A stretch of DNA of 64,000 nt, from the IMG/VR virus record IMGVR_UViG_3300033571_024374, positions 1-64,000 of that record; one strand, 5' to 3'. Every line of letters starts with the position of its first letter. Position 1 is the first letter of the stretch. The stretch is from a virus. The position numbers and the translations under genes are program-made. Shown here in pieces: positions 15,674-24,015 of the stretch. The notes under the pieces are model-generated. The model saw nothing but the letters and a program-made list of their open reading frames with translations, did no database searches and was not told the origin of the DNA.

Positions 15674-15705
15674 TCTTAGAAATTAAATCAATAAGGAATT
15701 ATGTT

Positions 15706-16278
15706 ATGAAACAACTCGTCATCTTCTTGTTTACATTTACATCTGTATTTGCACAGAATCAATTCAAAACTAGCGATACTATTACAAATGAAGACAAACT
15801 ACGCTTCTTGGATTCTCTAAATAAGTATAGAATCCTTGCAGGTGTAGAACCATTAGAATATTCATTCCAAGAAGATAGTTTGGCTAAATTAAGAACGGAA
15901 ACTATTTTTAAACATGTTGATAGTATTTCTGAAGAAGAATACAAATCAGATTGGATGGAACATCAGCATCATAGATTCATCGAAGATGTTAGAAAATACG
16001 ACAAATCAAATGTTCATAAAGATACTGTTATCAATTGGAGCGCAGAATGCTCCGCTCGAATCAGCAAATTAAATAATCCAGATGATTTAGTTAATGAATT
16101 GTTTCAAGGATGGAAGAATAGTAAAGCACATTGGAAAATGATGCTTGAACCGAAATTTAAATATATTGTATTAGATTGGTTCATCGATAATCAAAGGCAC
16201 ATAAAATTACGCAAAGGAACTATTGCATCTCTCGTACTTTTTAGTAAAAGGTTTAATGAAAATTCAAGGGGTAACTAA
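15706..16278 (+). CDS. Secreted CAP/SCP-domain protein (6 of 6)
   Basis: The frame is open from 15643, but that extension contains the promoter; ATG 15706 gives a clean signal peptide (MKQLVIFLFTFTSVFAQ) and 190 residues. CAP motifs: FLDSLNKYRILAGVEPLEYS, MEHQHHRF (His), AECSARIS, FQGWKNSKAHWKMMLEP, and GTIASLVLF. It is nearly identical to the gene at 13842 in the first half. It converges on the internal-protein gene at 16303 through a shared terminator, just as 11758 converges on 12361. Confidence 0.8.
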   Translation: MKQLVIFLFTFTSVFAQNQFKTSDTITNEDKLRFLDSLNKYRILAGVEPLEYSFQEDSLAKLRTETIFKHVDSISEEEYKSDWMEHQHHRFIEDVRKYDKSNVHKDTVINWSAECSARISKLNNPDDLVNELFQGWKNSKAHWKMMLEPKFKYIVLDWFIDNQRHIKLRKGTIASLVLFSKRFNENSRGN

Positions 16279-16289
16279 TGTTACCCCTT
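16266..16289. terminator. Bidirectional terminator
   Basis: AAGGGGTAAC/GTTACCCCTT stem with a 4-base loop, overlapping the stop codon at 16276-16278 and located before the convergent gene end at 16303. Confidence 0.85.
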
Positions 16290-16302
16290 TGATATTTTTG
16301 TA

Positions 16303-17037
16303 TTATTTAGTTGTAACTTCTATACCACCATCTTTCGGTGCATAATTATCAGGAATCTCATATCCCAATGCTTTAGCAATGTTTTGTGGTTTCCCTGCAT
16401 TTGCATCTTTCAATATAGCCAAATTTTCAAAGTTTGATGTAGCAAAAGCACAAATTCCACCAAGTGTAGTTTTAATAGCTTGGATACTTTCTTTAGGATC
16501 TGACCAATTTATTAAATGACCTTCTTCATAAAGGCAGAAGCCATTACCAGAAGAATCACCACTCATACCACTTGGAAAGAATAAAAATGTTTTAGGTTTC
16601 TTTAAAATATTAGGATAACCCGTTTCTGACACCCAATCTTCTCCACTATATTTACTAATGTAGTATACAGAATCACCTTCTTGCAAATTAAGATCATTTG
16701 GAATGATCATTTTTATTGTCTTAGAAACTCCACTAGCTCTTCCTTCTTTTACAAAAATTGTAGCAGTTTTTAAATATTGAGGTATTCTTATTTCTTCAAT
16801 ATTGAATTTGATAATAGTAAGTTCAGAATCCTTTTCTTTTTCATTTTTCTTTACACATTTTCCCAAAATACTGCCCATAATTCTACTTGAATATTTACCA
16901 TCATCCTGATTAAAATCAAGTGATGTAATATCCACTACAAGAGTTTCTCCTGGTTTTTTAGGATCAAATGGTTTTACTTCTGATTTTCCTTCTTCTGCTT
17001 CGTTGAGCCAATTCTCAAACAATTTTACATATTTCAT
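16303..17037 (-). CDS. Internal-type capsid protein with targeting leader (paralog 3 of 3)
   Basis: The protein has 244 residues. The leader MKYVKLFENWLNEAEE is nearly the same as paralog 2. Shared motifs are VKPFDPKKPG, IMGSILGKC, LGGICAFATSNFENLAIL and KALGYEIPDNYAPKDG. It lacks catalytic motifs. Together with the convergent CAP gene it repeats the arrangement seen at 11758-13089. It has its own GATATATA promoter 30 bases upstream. Packaging is inferred from the leader. Confidence 0.8.
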   Translation of the reverse strand: MKYVKLFENWLNEAEEGKSEVKPFDPKKPGETLVVDITSLDFNQDDGKYSSRIMGSILGKCVKKNEKEKDSELTIIKFNIEEIRIPQYLKTATIFVKEGRASGVSKTIKMIIPNDLNLQEGDSVYYISKYSGEDWVSETGYPNILKKPKTFLFFPSGMSGDSSGNGFCLYEEGHLINWSDPKESIQAIKTTLGGICAFATSNFENLAILKDANAGKPQNIAKALGYEIPDNYAPKDGGIEVTTK

Positions 17038-17067
17038 ATTTACTATATTATTTTTATATGTTGAGTG

Positions 17068-17075
17068 TATATATC
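17068..17075 (-). promoter_or_regulatory. Putative late promoter GATATATA
   Basis: 30 bases upstream of ATG 17037. Confidence 0.6.
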
Positions 17076-17162
17076 AAAACTTAAATACAGTTTTAAAAAT
17101 ATTTTCCTTACATTATAATATAGACTACTTCAATCAAAAGAATATAAAACACTCGTAGATTC

Positions 17163-17170
17163 GATATATA
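17163..17170 (+). promoter_or_regulatory. Putative late promoter GATATATA
   Basis: 21 bases upstream of ATG 17192; divergent partner of the motif at 17068-17075. Confidence 0.55.
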
Positions 17171-17191
17171 CACTAAAATAACCAATTCATT

Positions 17192-17485
17192 ATGGAGTTA
17201 GAACCAATCAAAAAATTTGATGTATTCATTGGAAGTGATTCTGAGCACAAATCAGAACACAAGCCTGAGCACAAGCCTGAACATACATCTAAACTTCACC
17301 ACCATGAAATTGAACCAGAATTTGAAATGATCATGGGACAATTGAAGAACATTATTGACAATGCAAATGACTTAATGAAGATGCTTGACGGAAAGGAAGA
17401 AGTTGAGGACTGGGTACAAAGTAAAATCACTATTGCTGATGATTACCTCCTGAAACTCAGAAACTATTTTAAATACAATCAATAA
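17192..17485 (+). CDS. Small His/Glu/Pro-repeat phage protein
   Basis: The protein has 97 residues. Residues 18-31 are a tandem H-K-x-E-H repeat (EHKSEHKPEHKPEH) that could bind metal. The C-terminal part (WVQSKITIADDYLLKLRNY) matches a motif found near the end of many T4-like marine phage proteins (W-V-x-x-K-I-T-x-A-x-D-Y-I-x-x-V). These are thought to be virion-associated but are uncharacterised. Ten bases separate it from the sugar genes that follow. Confidence 0.72.
   Translation: MELEPIKKFDVFIGSDSEHKSEHKPEHKPEHTSKLHHHEIEPEFEMIMGQLKNIIDNANDLMKMLDGKEEVEDWVQSKITIADDYLLKLRNYFKYNQ
17243..17290 (+). repeat. 12-bp tandem repeat inside the gene at 17192
   Basis: Four imperfect 12-base units of the type GA(G/A)CACAAGCCT encode the H-K-P-E repeat; the fourth is degenerate. 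Confidence 0.7.
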
Positions 17486-17494
17486 CAATATAAT

Positions 17495-18145
17495 ATGGCA
17501 AATGGTGTACACAAAATAACAGAAGAGTTTGAGAATAAACTTTCGGATTATACGGGTGCACCATTTACCATATGTGTTGATAATCAAAGTAATGCCTTAT
17601 TTTTATCGTTAACTTATTACAAATTAAAGCATAATCTTAAAGATTTAGTTGTAAATATACCTCAAAGAACATACCCTTCAGTACCCTGTGAAATAATACA
17701 TACAGGATCAAAAGTAAAGTTTATAGAATCCGAGGGTAAAACATTAAAGGGAGCATATCAACTAGCCCCCACGAATGTTTGGGATTCTGCCCTACGCTTC
17801 ACATCAAATATGTATATTCCGAATTCCTTTATGTGTTTATCATTTACAGGACCCTACAAGCACCTGAAGTTATCTAAAGGTGGAGCAATACTCACAGATG
17901 ATTTTCAGGCCTACAAATGGTTTAAAAAAGCAAGATTCTCAGGGCGTGATGAATGTAGTTATCATGATGATGATTTTGATAACAATCCAGTTATCGGATG
18001 GAATTTTTATATGATGCCAGAAATAGCTACTAGGGGTCTTTTACTATTGCAACAGTTCTATAATGCAGATGGAACAAAGAAAACTAACGAAGATATTGAA
18101 TTGCCATATCCAGACCTAAGTAAGTATAAATTATATCAACAATAA
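17495..18145 (+). CDS. Short DegT/DnrJ/EryC1-type sugar aminotransferase
   Basis: The protein has 216 residues against about 370 for the family. The matching parts are FENKLSDYTGAPFTICVDN (N-terminal), VWDSALRF, and FTGPYKHLKLSKGGAILTDD, which is the region holding the PLP-binding Lys. Family members make amino sugars on nucleotide carriers. The C-terminal small domain seems to be missing, so the protein may be a minimal form, a partner subunit, or inactive. It is followed by an acyltransferase after 1 base and by a glycosyltransferase, which together look like a sugar-decoration unit. Confidence 0.7.
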   Translation: MANGVHKITEEFENKLSDYTGAPFTICVDNQSNALFLSLTYYKLKHNLKDLVVNIPQRTYPSVPCEIIHTGSKVKFIESEGKTLKGAYQLAPTNVWDSALRFTSNMYIPNSFMCLSFTGPYKHLKLSKGGAILTDDFQAYKWFKKARFSGRDECSYHDDDFDNNPVIGWNFYMMPEIATRGLLLLQQFYNADGTKKTNEDIELPYPDLSKYKLYQQ

Positions 18146-18146
18146 T

Positions 18147-18713
18147 ATGTTTTACAATTCTTCAGAGTTATCAAAGTTAGGGTTTAAATCAGTAGGTAAA
18201 AATGTTTTATTATCTGATAAATGTTCAATATACAATCCAAGTAATATATCAATTGGTGATAATGTTAGAATAGATGATTTTTGCGTTCTCAGCGCAGGAA
18301 TTGGGGGTATACATATAGGAAACTATATTCATATTGCAGTTTACTGTAGTTTAATAGGAAATGGTAAAATAACACTTGAAGATTTTTCAGCATTATCGTC
18401 AAGAGTGTCTGTATATAGTTCAACTGATGATTTTAGCGGTGAGTTTTTGACCAACCCAATAATTGATAAACAATACACAAACGTTATTAATGGAGATGTT
18501 AGAATTGGTAAGCATTCAGTCATTGGAGCTGGCTCAATAATATTACCGAATGTAGACGTAGGAAACTTTTCTTCTGTTGGAGCAATGTCCCTTTTAAATA
18601 AAAATGTTGAAGAATATAAAATAGTCGCTGGAATACCAGCAAAGGTAATAAAAAATAGAAGTGCCAAACTAAATGAACTTGAGCGTGAGTTTCTGAAAAA
18701 TAAAAAGTCCTGA
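18147..18713 (+). CDS. Left-handed beta-helix (hexapeptide) acyltransferase
   Basis: The protein has 188 residues. It contains hexapeptide repeats (ISIGDNVRIDDFCVLSAG, IHIGNYIHIAVYCSLIG, VRIGKHSVIGAGSIIL) and the C-terminal VAGIPAKVIKNR typical of sugar O- or N-acetyltransferases of the WbbJ/FdtC kind. The candidate catalytic His lies in the IGNYIHIAV/IGKHSVIG turns. Following a DegT-like aminotransferase, an amino-sugar N-acetyltransferase is the likeliest role, but the substrate is unknown. Confidence 0.82.
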   Translation: MFYNSSELSKLGFKSVGKNVLLSDKCSIYNPSNISIGDNVRIDDFCVLSAGIGGIHIGNYIHIAVYCSLIGNGKITLEDFSALSSRVSVYSSTDDFSGEFLTNPIIDKQYTNVINGDVRIGKHSVIGAGSIILPNVDVGNFSSVGAMSLLNKNVEEYKIVAGIPAKVIKNRSAKLNELEREFLKNKKS

Positions 18714-18746
18714 TTTAAGCAAGTTTAAAATTACACCAGAAATAAT

Positions 18747-19544
18747 ATGATTACAAAAAAACACCTTATTGTATTTTTGGCATTTAAAGAAGTCGATATT
18801 ATTAAAAAAAGTTTTGAGAGTATAAAGGATGTCTCTTCAGATATATTCGTTATCGAAAATAAATCTGAGAACTCTCAAGAAATAGAAGAATACTTTAAGT
18901 CTAAATCAGAATCTTTAATTGGATATATTCAGTTTAATGAAAATACTGAAAATAGCTCGATTCCTCTTTTCAATAAAGCATTCAAGGATTTAGTTACAAG
19001 TTATGAATACATAACATATACAGATGGTGATTTATATGCTTATGATGCAGAAGAAATGTTCAGAGAAATACTTGAAGCATTTAAAAACCCCAGAGTTATG
19101 GTATCTTCAAGTGCAGTATGGGAAGGAAACTATTCTTTTATTAATTCAAAAGAATATATTGATATAATCAAAAAAAATAAGAGTAATTTAAAGCCTTTAG
19201 AATTAAGAAAAGGATTCGAAGATTTTTTAAACGAACAAAAAGATAATAATCGTGATTTTGGAAGTAAAAATTTTCCTGTCAGTTTATCTACTGGTCATTT
19301 TTTTGTTACTTTTAGAAATCAAGACTTAAAACATATTTTTGATATAGAAATCTATATGGATGCATATATTTATAGGAAGGTAATAGAGATGAAAAGGGAA
19401 TGGCATATTACAAATAGAAATATATCATATCATATGTCTTGGGATTTATATTATCAAGGGAGTTCTTATTATGAATGGAAAAGAGAGATCAAAGATACTC
19501 TTTGGAAGATTGTAAAAGAATCTGATTTTAGGGTTATAGTATGA
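18747..19544 (+). CDS. Glycosyltransferase-like protein (GT-A fold)
   Basis: The protein has 265 residues. The N-terminus KKHLIVFLAFKEVDIIKKSF with DIFVIENKSEN, followed by YITYTDGDLYAYDAEEM, resembles a GT-A glycosyltransferase with the metal-binding D-x-D (DGD). The C-terminal part (YMDAYIYRKVI, SYHMSWDLYY) would form the acceptor side. The target may be virion protein, host surface or DNA. It closes the 17192-19544 unit and is followed by a strong terminator. Confidence 0.65.
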   Translation: MITKKHLIVFLAFKEVDIIKKSFESIKDVSSDIFVIENKSENSQEIEEYFKSKSESLIGYIQFNENTENSSIPLFNKAFKDLVTSYEYITYTDGDLYAYDAEEMFREILEAFKNPRVMVSSSAVWEGNYSFINSKEYIDIIKKNKSNLKPLELRKGFEDFLNEQKDNNRDFGSKNFPVSLSTGHFFVTFRNQDLKHIFDIEIYMDAYIYRKVIEMKREWHITNRNISYHMSWDLYYQGSSYYEWKREIKDTLWKIVKESDFRVIV

Positions 19545-19596
19545 GATAAAATATACTTATAGGTTCTGTAGGATTTTCTAGATAAAGCTATAAAAA

Positions 19597-19620
19597 AACC
19601 CAATCGGAATTGATTGGGTT
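19597..19620. terminator. Bidirectional terminator
   Basis: AACCCAATC/GATTGGGTT stem with A-run before and T-rich run after, between the gene ends at 19544 and 19627. Confidence 0.87.
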
Positions 19621-19626
19621 TGTTTT

Positions 19627-20118
19627 TCATTTTACCATTTGAGAATTATTGTAAGCCATTTCATAATTTATTCTCTTAATGACTTTATTCCAATATTTCT
19701 TTGTCGCTTTCTTCTTATGTCCATTTGGACCGCCATTCCATTTTCTTGCTATCAATTCCATTTCCTGTTCAGAAATATTATTGACATTAATATTTGGGTT
19801 ATAGAATTTCTGATATATCCAGAACATTTCTTCTGATTTTTCTTTGTTATTACGATCAGCAAGTGTGAACTTTTTTTCAATTCCTTTAATTTCACAAATT
19901 CTATTAACTTCTTTAACCATGACTGATTTAATCTGGACGATGCCTACTGATCCATCCCTAGACACAGCTTTGGGGTTATGAGTAGATTCGATCCAAGCGA
20001 TAGATGAGAATAAAACATCCTTCATCTTTAAATCTTTTTTCAACGGTGCGGTCGCAGTTGCACAAATAGCTAGGAATATAAATCCTATAAGTGTGCATTT
20101 AACATAATGTTTAATCAT
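19627..20118 (-). CDS. Exported lytic transglycosylase (SLT type)
   Basis: The protein has 163 residues. A hydrophobic N-terminus (CTLIGFIFLAICATATA) looks like a signal peptide. The catalytic Glu44 sits in AWIESTHNP, followed by SVGIVQIK (the G-x-x-Q-I motif) and ARKWNGGPNG. These are hallmarks of the SLT lysozyme fold, which cuts the glycan strand of peptidoglycan. The upstream AAGGAAGG is an unusually good Shine-Dalgarno-like stretch for this genome. It could act in lysis or in wall remodelling. Confidence 0.85.
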   Translation of the reverse strand: MIKHYVKCTLIGFIFLAICATATAPLKKDLKMKDVLFSSIAWIESTHNPKAVSRDGSVGIVQIKSVMVKEVNRICEIKGIEKKFTLADRNNKEKSEEMFWIYQKFYNPNINVNNISEQEMELIARKWNGGPNGHKKKATKKYWNKVIKRINYEMAYNNSQMVK

Positions 20119-20287
20119 TCATCCTTCCTTTTTATTTTTGGTAAAGAGGTCGTATATAGCTGATAAAGATACTGAATTTAACGGATTTTACAAAATTTTT
20201 ATTATTCTTGGTATCCCCAAATGGACTAAAAGTATGAAATAATACTAATAAATTACCATTTATTAAAAGTTTGTAATAAATAGCATT

Positions 20288-20674
20288 TTAGGAGTTGAGT
20301 GGGTTAACTTTAAATTTTATTAAATAGATCGGAGAGGATATGAGACTATGTTCAATTTGAGATGTAAGACCATGTGTAAATACATGAATTACATCATTAT
20401 TTAATAAAATATTCTGGAAAAAATCAAAGTTTAGATTATATTTAAAATTAAACATAATCTGTATATTGAATGAAAAACTCTTACTTTCTTGAATCTTAAT
20501 AAAATCAATAAGTTCAAGACACCTCATGGAACTGAGATAATTCTTATTCACTTTATTAATGTCTAATTCCCTTACTTCAAGATCCTTCTCAAATGCTCTA
20601 TAAATAAGAGTTATAGCCTTTTTATTATATCTAATGTCATCTTTATGCATAATACAATTATATATTGAGAGCAT
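20288..20674 (-). CDS. Protein of unknown function
   Basis: The protein has 128 residues (or 120 if it starts at the ATG at 20650). I recognise no domain. It is hydrophobic and aromatic in the second half (FNFKYNLNFDFFQNILLNN). The gap to the gene at 20118 (169 bases) holds nothing I can identify beyond the SD-like site of that gene. Confidence 0.55.
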   Translation of the reverse strand: MLSIYNCIMHKDDIRYNKKAITLIYRAFEKDLEVRELDINKVNKNYLSSMRCLELIDFIKIQESKSFSFNIQIMFNFKYNLNFDFFQNILLNNDVIHVFTHGLTSQIEHSLISSPIYLIKFKVNPLNS

Positions 20675-20718
20675 TCAATACTTAATGATACTTATGTGAA
20701 AATATCTTTTTAAATCTA

Positions 20719-20726
20719 GATATATA
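20719..20726 (+). promoter_or_regulatory. Putative late promoter GATATATA
   Basis: 30 bases upstream of ATG 20757, first gene of a two-gene leader-bearing unit. Confidence 0.6.
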
Positions 20727-20756
20727 ATGCAATAAACAAACAATACAAGAATTATT

Positions 20757-22190
20757 ATGATCCCTAATTTTAATAATTTTCAGAAATTTAATTCTGAAAA
20801 TCAAAAACTAAACGAAGGAAATTTTATTTCATCGGATATTACAGGACTTGTTGATACTGATGCCGCAGCTAAACTGTCAGCTCTTACAATAGACAAGCTG
20901 TTTGAAGGTTTAGATTTAGAAAAAAGTGACCAGATGCATAGATTTATTGCTACAAATGCTCCGTCACTACAAGAAGTTATGGGACTTAATATAGCAGATG
21001 ATACATTTTCATTTGAGATTATTAAGCAACAACTAAATTATATTGCAGAAAAAATTGCCTTTGTTGAAAAGGATTTTGCGAAATATTATAATTATATCAT
21101 AAGTGCTTACAAAACTACAGCTGATGATAAAGTAGAGGGAGCAGTAGCAGGATTTACTTCACCAGAAGGTTTTTCATCAATAATCCCACAAATAGAAGAA
21201 TTAGTACAAGAAGCAAAAAAATCTGGGATGGACTTTACAAATCCTAGAATTTTAGAAACATTTAATGCTTTACATAGAATTAATATCTCTAATATAATAG
21301 GTGAAATATCTAAAGTATTAGAACAATCTTCATTTACATATGGACTTGTAAATATCTATAAGAAAGTTGACGCTATGGAATTGGAAGAAATAGAATCTAA
21401 TTCTGCGATTTCAAATCCTGATATCTATATTGCTGAATACTTGAATTTAGACGAATTATATAAATCAGAAGATCCAGTTGCTCGAATGGCAGCATTCTTT
21501 GAAGAAGTTTTAAATGTTTATCCTTATATCAAACAACTTAAGAGAAATTTCAATGAAACTTATGATATAATTGAGAGTGATTTAGTTGAAGCTTCTATTC
21601 ATCAATTTATTCCTTCTATGGATTATTCAGCATTTGATCAAATGTCTGAATTATTAAATAAAGTATGCGGATTACTTGTTAATAGAGTTTATGTAAATAA
21701 CCCAGTTGAAGATAATAAAAACATTTTCGTACCAGCATTACAAGCTATTTACATTGGTCTTTTGGCTATTGTTTCAACAAAGTTAATTAACTTTAATATT
21801 CAAGTTCAAACGACTATAACTCAAAAAGAAGAAGAGAAAAAACAGATGTTAGCGAAAACTGCTGAAGATAGAGTTCGTAATGTCTATAACTCTTACAAAC
21901 TTCTTATTGAACAAGGATTCTTTACACCTGGTAGTGGTGTCTATAAAGAAGGTGCTTTAGGTATGAATCCAGAGATTATTAAAAATATCCATTATTTCCT
22001 CAATAGTTTAAAATTATTACCAGATACAAAAGTAGATTCAGATGTATATGACAGAGCTACTGCTGATGCTGTTATTAAGTTTCAAACTATAAATAAGGCT
22101 CAAAAGGTTGATGGTAAAATTGGATCAGAAACAAAAGCTATAATGGACAAAACTGCTAACTTTTTAGCTGATAAATATAATATAATATAA
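20757..22190 (+). CDS. Leader-bearing protein with C-terminal peptidoglycan-binding domain
   Basis: The protein has 477 residues. It starts MIPNFNNFQKFNSENQKLNE/G, a leader with L-N-E at residues 18-20. The long middle is mostly helical, with one hydrophobic stretch (ALQAIYIGLLAIVSTKLINF). The last 80 residues are a PG_binding_1-like domain (MNPEIIKNIHYFLNSLKLL, then TADAVIKFQ, then VDGKIGSETKAIMD). A packaged protein that binds the wall and may insert into membrane fits an ejection (pilot) protein, but this is inferred. The next gene starts 3 bases later. Confidence 0.78.
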   Translation: MIPNFNNFQKFNSENQKLNEGNFISSDITGLVDTDAAAKLSALTIDKLFEGLDLEKSDQMHRFIATNAPSLQEVMGLNIADDTFSFEIIKQQLNYIAEKIAFVEKDFAKYYNYIISAYKTTADDKVEGAVAGFTSPEGFSSIIPQIEELVQEAKKSGMDFTNPRILETFNALHRINISNIIGEISKVLEQSSFTYGLVNIYKKVDAMELEEIESNSAISNPDIYIAEYLNLDELYKSEDPVARMAAFFEEVLNVYPYIKQLKRNFNETYDIIESDLVEASIHQFIPSMDYSAFDQMSELLNKVCGLLVNRVYVNNPVEDNKNIFVPALQAIYIGLLAIVSTKLINFNIQVQTTITQKEEEKKQMLAKTAEDRVRNVYNSYKLLIEQGFFTPGSGVYKEGALGMNPEIIKNIHYFLNSLKLLPDTKVDSDVYDRATADAVIKFQTINKAQKVDGKIGSETKAIMDKTANFLADKYNII

Positions 22191-22193
22191 GAT

Positions 22194-23279
22194 ATGAAAA
22201 GAAGAATTTTAAACTTTGAAAGTTTCTTATTAGAAAATACAAAACCTACAGTTATTAATGAAGATTTAAACTTAAGTGCTATCCCTTCATCAGAACTTCA
22301 GGCAATCATTGATACAGATATGAAATCATATCTTAAAAAAGTTATGTGGAATAAGAGTATTGAAGTATTCTATGGTAAAGATTACAAAGGAAATCCAACA
22401 GAAGACAAAAGAGAAGTCTATACTGGTGCATGGTTCAGTGGTCATGATAAGCACACTATGGGAGAATTTTTCCAAGATGCTTGGGTTGAAACTGATCAAT
22501 TCTGTGATAGAGTAGTTGAACTAGTAGAAACTGGAGAGATTTCAGATACATGGAAATCTGTTGGTAAAACATTGTTCTGGAGTGGAGTTGGTGCTGGTGT
22601 AGTAGCTGGAATAGTATTTACTGGTGGAGGACTTTTAGGATTAGGTGCTGCAGCTGGTACTGGTGCAACTGGAGTATTTACAGCAGCTGGTACTGCAGCT
22701 TTGGGTACTGGTTTTGGAATTAGTTCTACAGTTTTTGGTGGACTAGGAACTATTATTTGGAATATAAAAGGTTCTCTAGATCAAGAAGAATTTAAAAAAT
22801 TGAGCCCTGAGGTAGTCAATGTTTTAAATATGATCAATGATAAAGAAGGAACAATTAGCTATTTTAAAGATAAACTAGAAAGACATTCAGACCACGAAGC
22901 TGATTGGGGATTAGACAGATGGCTTCCTGCAATTCAAGGTATGCCAGGCTGGAGCAAAAGTTCATGGGCTAAAAATGGAGCTGAAAATATAGGGTATTCC
23001 TTCACATATTGGATTTCTTATTATGCTTATCAATATTTACAAGCAAAATTCGGTGCTTCAGTTGCACTAGCGGCTCAAGAAAGTCTGACTAAACAAGCAA
23101 CTCAGCCAGCTCAACCTAAAGTAGAGCCTATATCCACTGAGCCTTCTACACAAGAGAAAGACACTCAAACTGCTCCGAATACAACTACCCCACCCTCTGG
23201 TGGCGTTATGGGTGCAGTTCAGCCTAAACAATATAATATAGTTGTGGATGATTCAACGGTATCTAATTATGATTTGTAA
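22194..23279 (+). CDS. Leader-bearing hydrophobic protein, paralog of the protein at 9325
   Basis: The protein has 361 residues. The leader MKRRILNFESFLLEN is followed by TVINE/D. The FYGKDYKGNP region matches IYGKGYQGDP of the gene at 9325. Between lies a glycine/alanine-rich hydrophobic stretch of about 60 residues (VGAGVVAGIVFTGGGLLGLG onward) that could span a membrane. The C-terminus is Pro/Gln/Thr-rich. It is co-transcribed with the PG-binding protein at 20757, which suggests both act during DNA entry through the envelope. Confidence 0.75.
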   Translation: MKRRILNFESFLLENTKPTVINEDLNLSAIPSSELQAIIDTDMKSYLKKVMWNKSIEVFYGKDYKGNPTEDKREVYTGAWFSGHDKHTMGEFFQDAWVETDQFCDRVVELVETGEISDTWKSVGKTLFWSGVGAGVVAGIVFTGGGLLGLGAAAGTGATGVFTAAGTAALGTGFGISSTVFGGLGTIIWNIKGSLDQEEFKKLSPEVVNVLNMINDKEGTISYFKDKLERHSDHEADWGLDRWLPAIQGMPGWSKSSWAKNGAENIGYSFTYWISYYAYQYLQAKFGASVALAAQESLTKQATQPAQPKVEPISTEPSTQEKDTQTAPNTTTPPSGGVMGAVQPKQYNIVVDDSTVSNYDL

Positions 23280-23300
23280 TTAAAGATTACATAGAAAAAG

Positions 23301-23325
23301 AAAAGGAGACTTTTAGTCTCCTTTT
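23301..23325. terminator. Bidirectional terminator
   Basis: AAAAGGAGACT/AGTCTCCTTTT stem, 3-base loop, followed by T-rich sequence; it touches the stop of the convergent gene at 23325. Confidence 0.87.
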
Positions 23326-23966
23326 TATTTTGTATTAGAACTTTTCCAGATTAAAACATTCGGATACCTATTCCCTTTATTTGAAGAATATTCTTCAACT
23401 CCATTCTGATAATAAAATGTCGATGAACCTCCATCAAAATTAAGAGCTGAAATGCATCCTAATTCTAACATTTTATCCTGTAAACTTTTTAAAGTAGAAG
23501 CAGAACTTATAAATACAAGTACAGTACCATCTTTTAATATACCCACAGCAGTTCTTGGACAGTTTCGTCTAGCAAAATGACTGTTAATTACCCTTTGTTT
23601 CTCTCCATCTTGAATTAATAATGGAAACCCACTAGCCATGTAATTATATTCAAAATCAGGAGATTCATTCCATTTTAATATCTTTATACTTGTATTAGAA
23701 AGATATAATACAGGCCAGCGTTTTGAATTCTTGTGAGAAACTATAGAAGTATCTTTATAGGGACCTACGAAGGTTTTTGTTGTGAAGAAAGAAAGATTGC
23801 ACATTGACATAGCCCCTCTCTTTTCTTTGAACCAAAGAGAAGTTTTTCTGACCGATGATGATTCCATTCTGATTTCATGTGTCTTTACGAAAAATGTCCA
23901 ATCTTTAGAATTTAATGGAATATAACTCGATACTAATAGGGTTAGTATTATTGTTAATATTTTCAT
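23325..23966 (-). CDS. Exported phosphodiester glycosidase (NAGPA-type) protein
   Basis: The protein has 213 residues with a signal peptide (MKILTIILTLLVSSYIPLNS). It carries the NAGPA/DUF2233 features: ASGFPLLIQDGE, CPRTAVGILKDGTVLVF, LQDKMLELGCISALNFDGGS. The N-F-D-G-G-S block is the family signature. The founding enzyme removes GlcNAc from a phosphodiester; in bacteria, relatives act in the envelope. Here it may act on wall or capsule glycans of the host. A GATATATA copy begins 9 bases upstream of the start codon, which would make the mRNA nearly leaderless. Confidence 0.82.
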   Translation of the reverse strand: MKILTIILTLLVSSYIPLNSKDWTFFVKTHEIRMESSSVRKTSLWFKEKRGAMSMCNLSFFTTKTFVGPYKDTSIVSHKNSKRWPVLYLSNTSIKILKWNESPDFEYNYMASGFPLLIQDGEKQRVINSHFARRNCPRTAVGILKDGTVLVFISSASTLKSLQDKMLELGCISALNFDGGSSTFYYQNGVEEYSSNKGNRYPNVLIWKSSNTK

Positions 23967-23974
23967 TACTTTTC

Positions 23975-23982
23975 TATATATC
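23975..23982 (-). promoter_or_regulatory. Possible late promoter GATATATA (very close to the start)
   Basis: The exact octamer lies only 8 bases from ATG 23966, closer than in all other cases, so it may be chance or drive a leaderless mRNA. Confidence 0.35.
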
Positions 23983-24015
23983 CGAAAAGTAACTTAAAAA
24001 TAGGATTTTTAGGTT

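Noticed and set aside
15643-15705. N-terminal extension of the CAP gene at 15706
   Set aside because: It contains the host-type promoter and would destroy the signal peptide seen in all paralogs.
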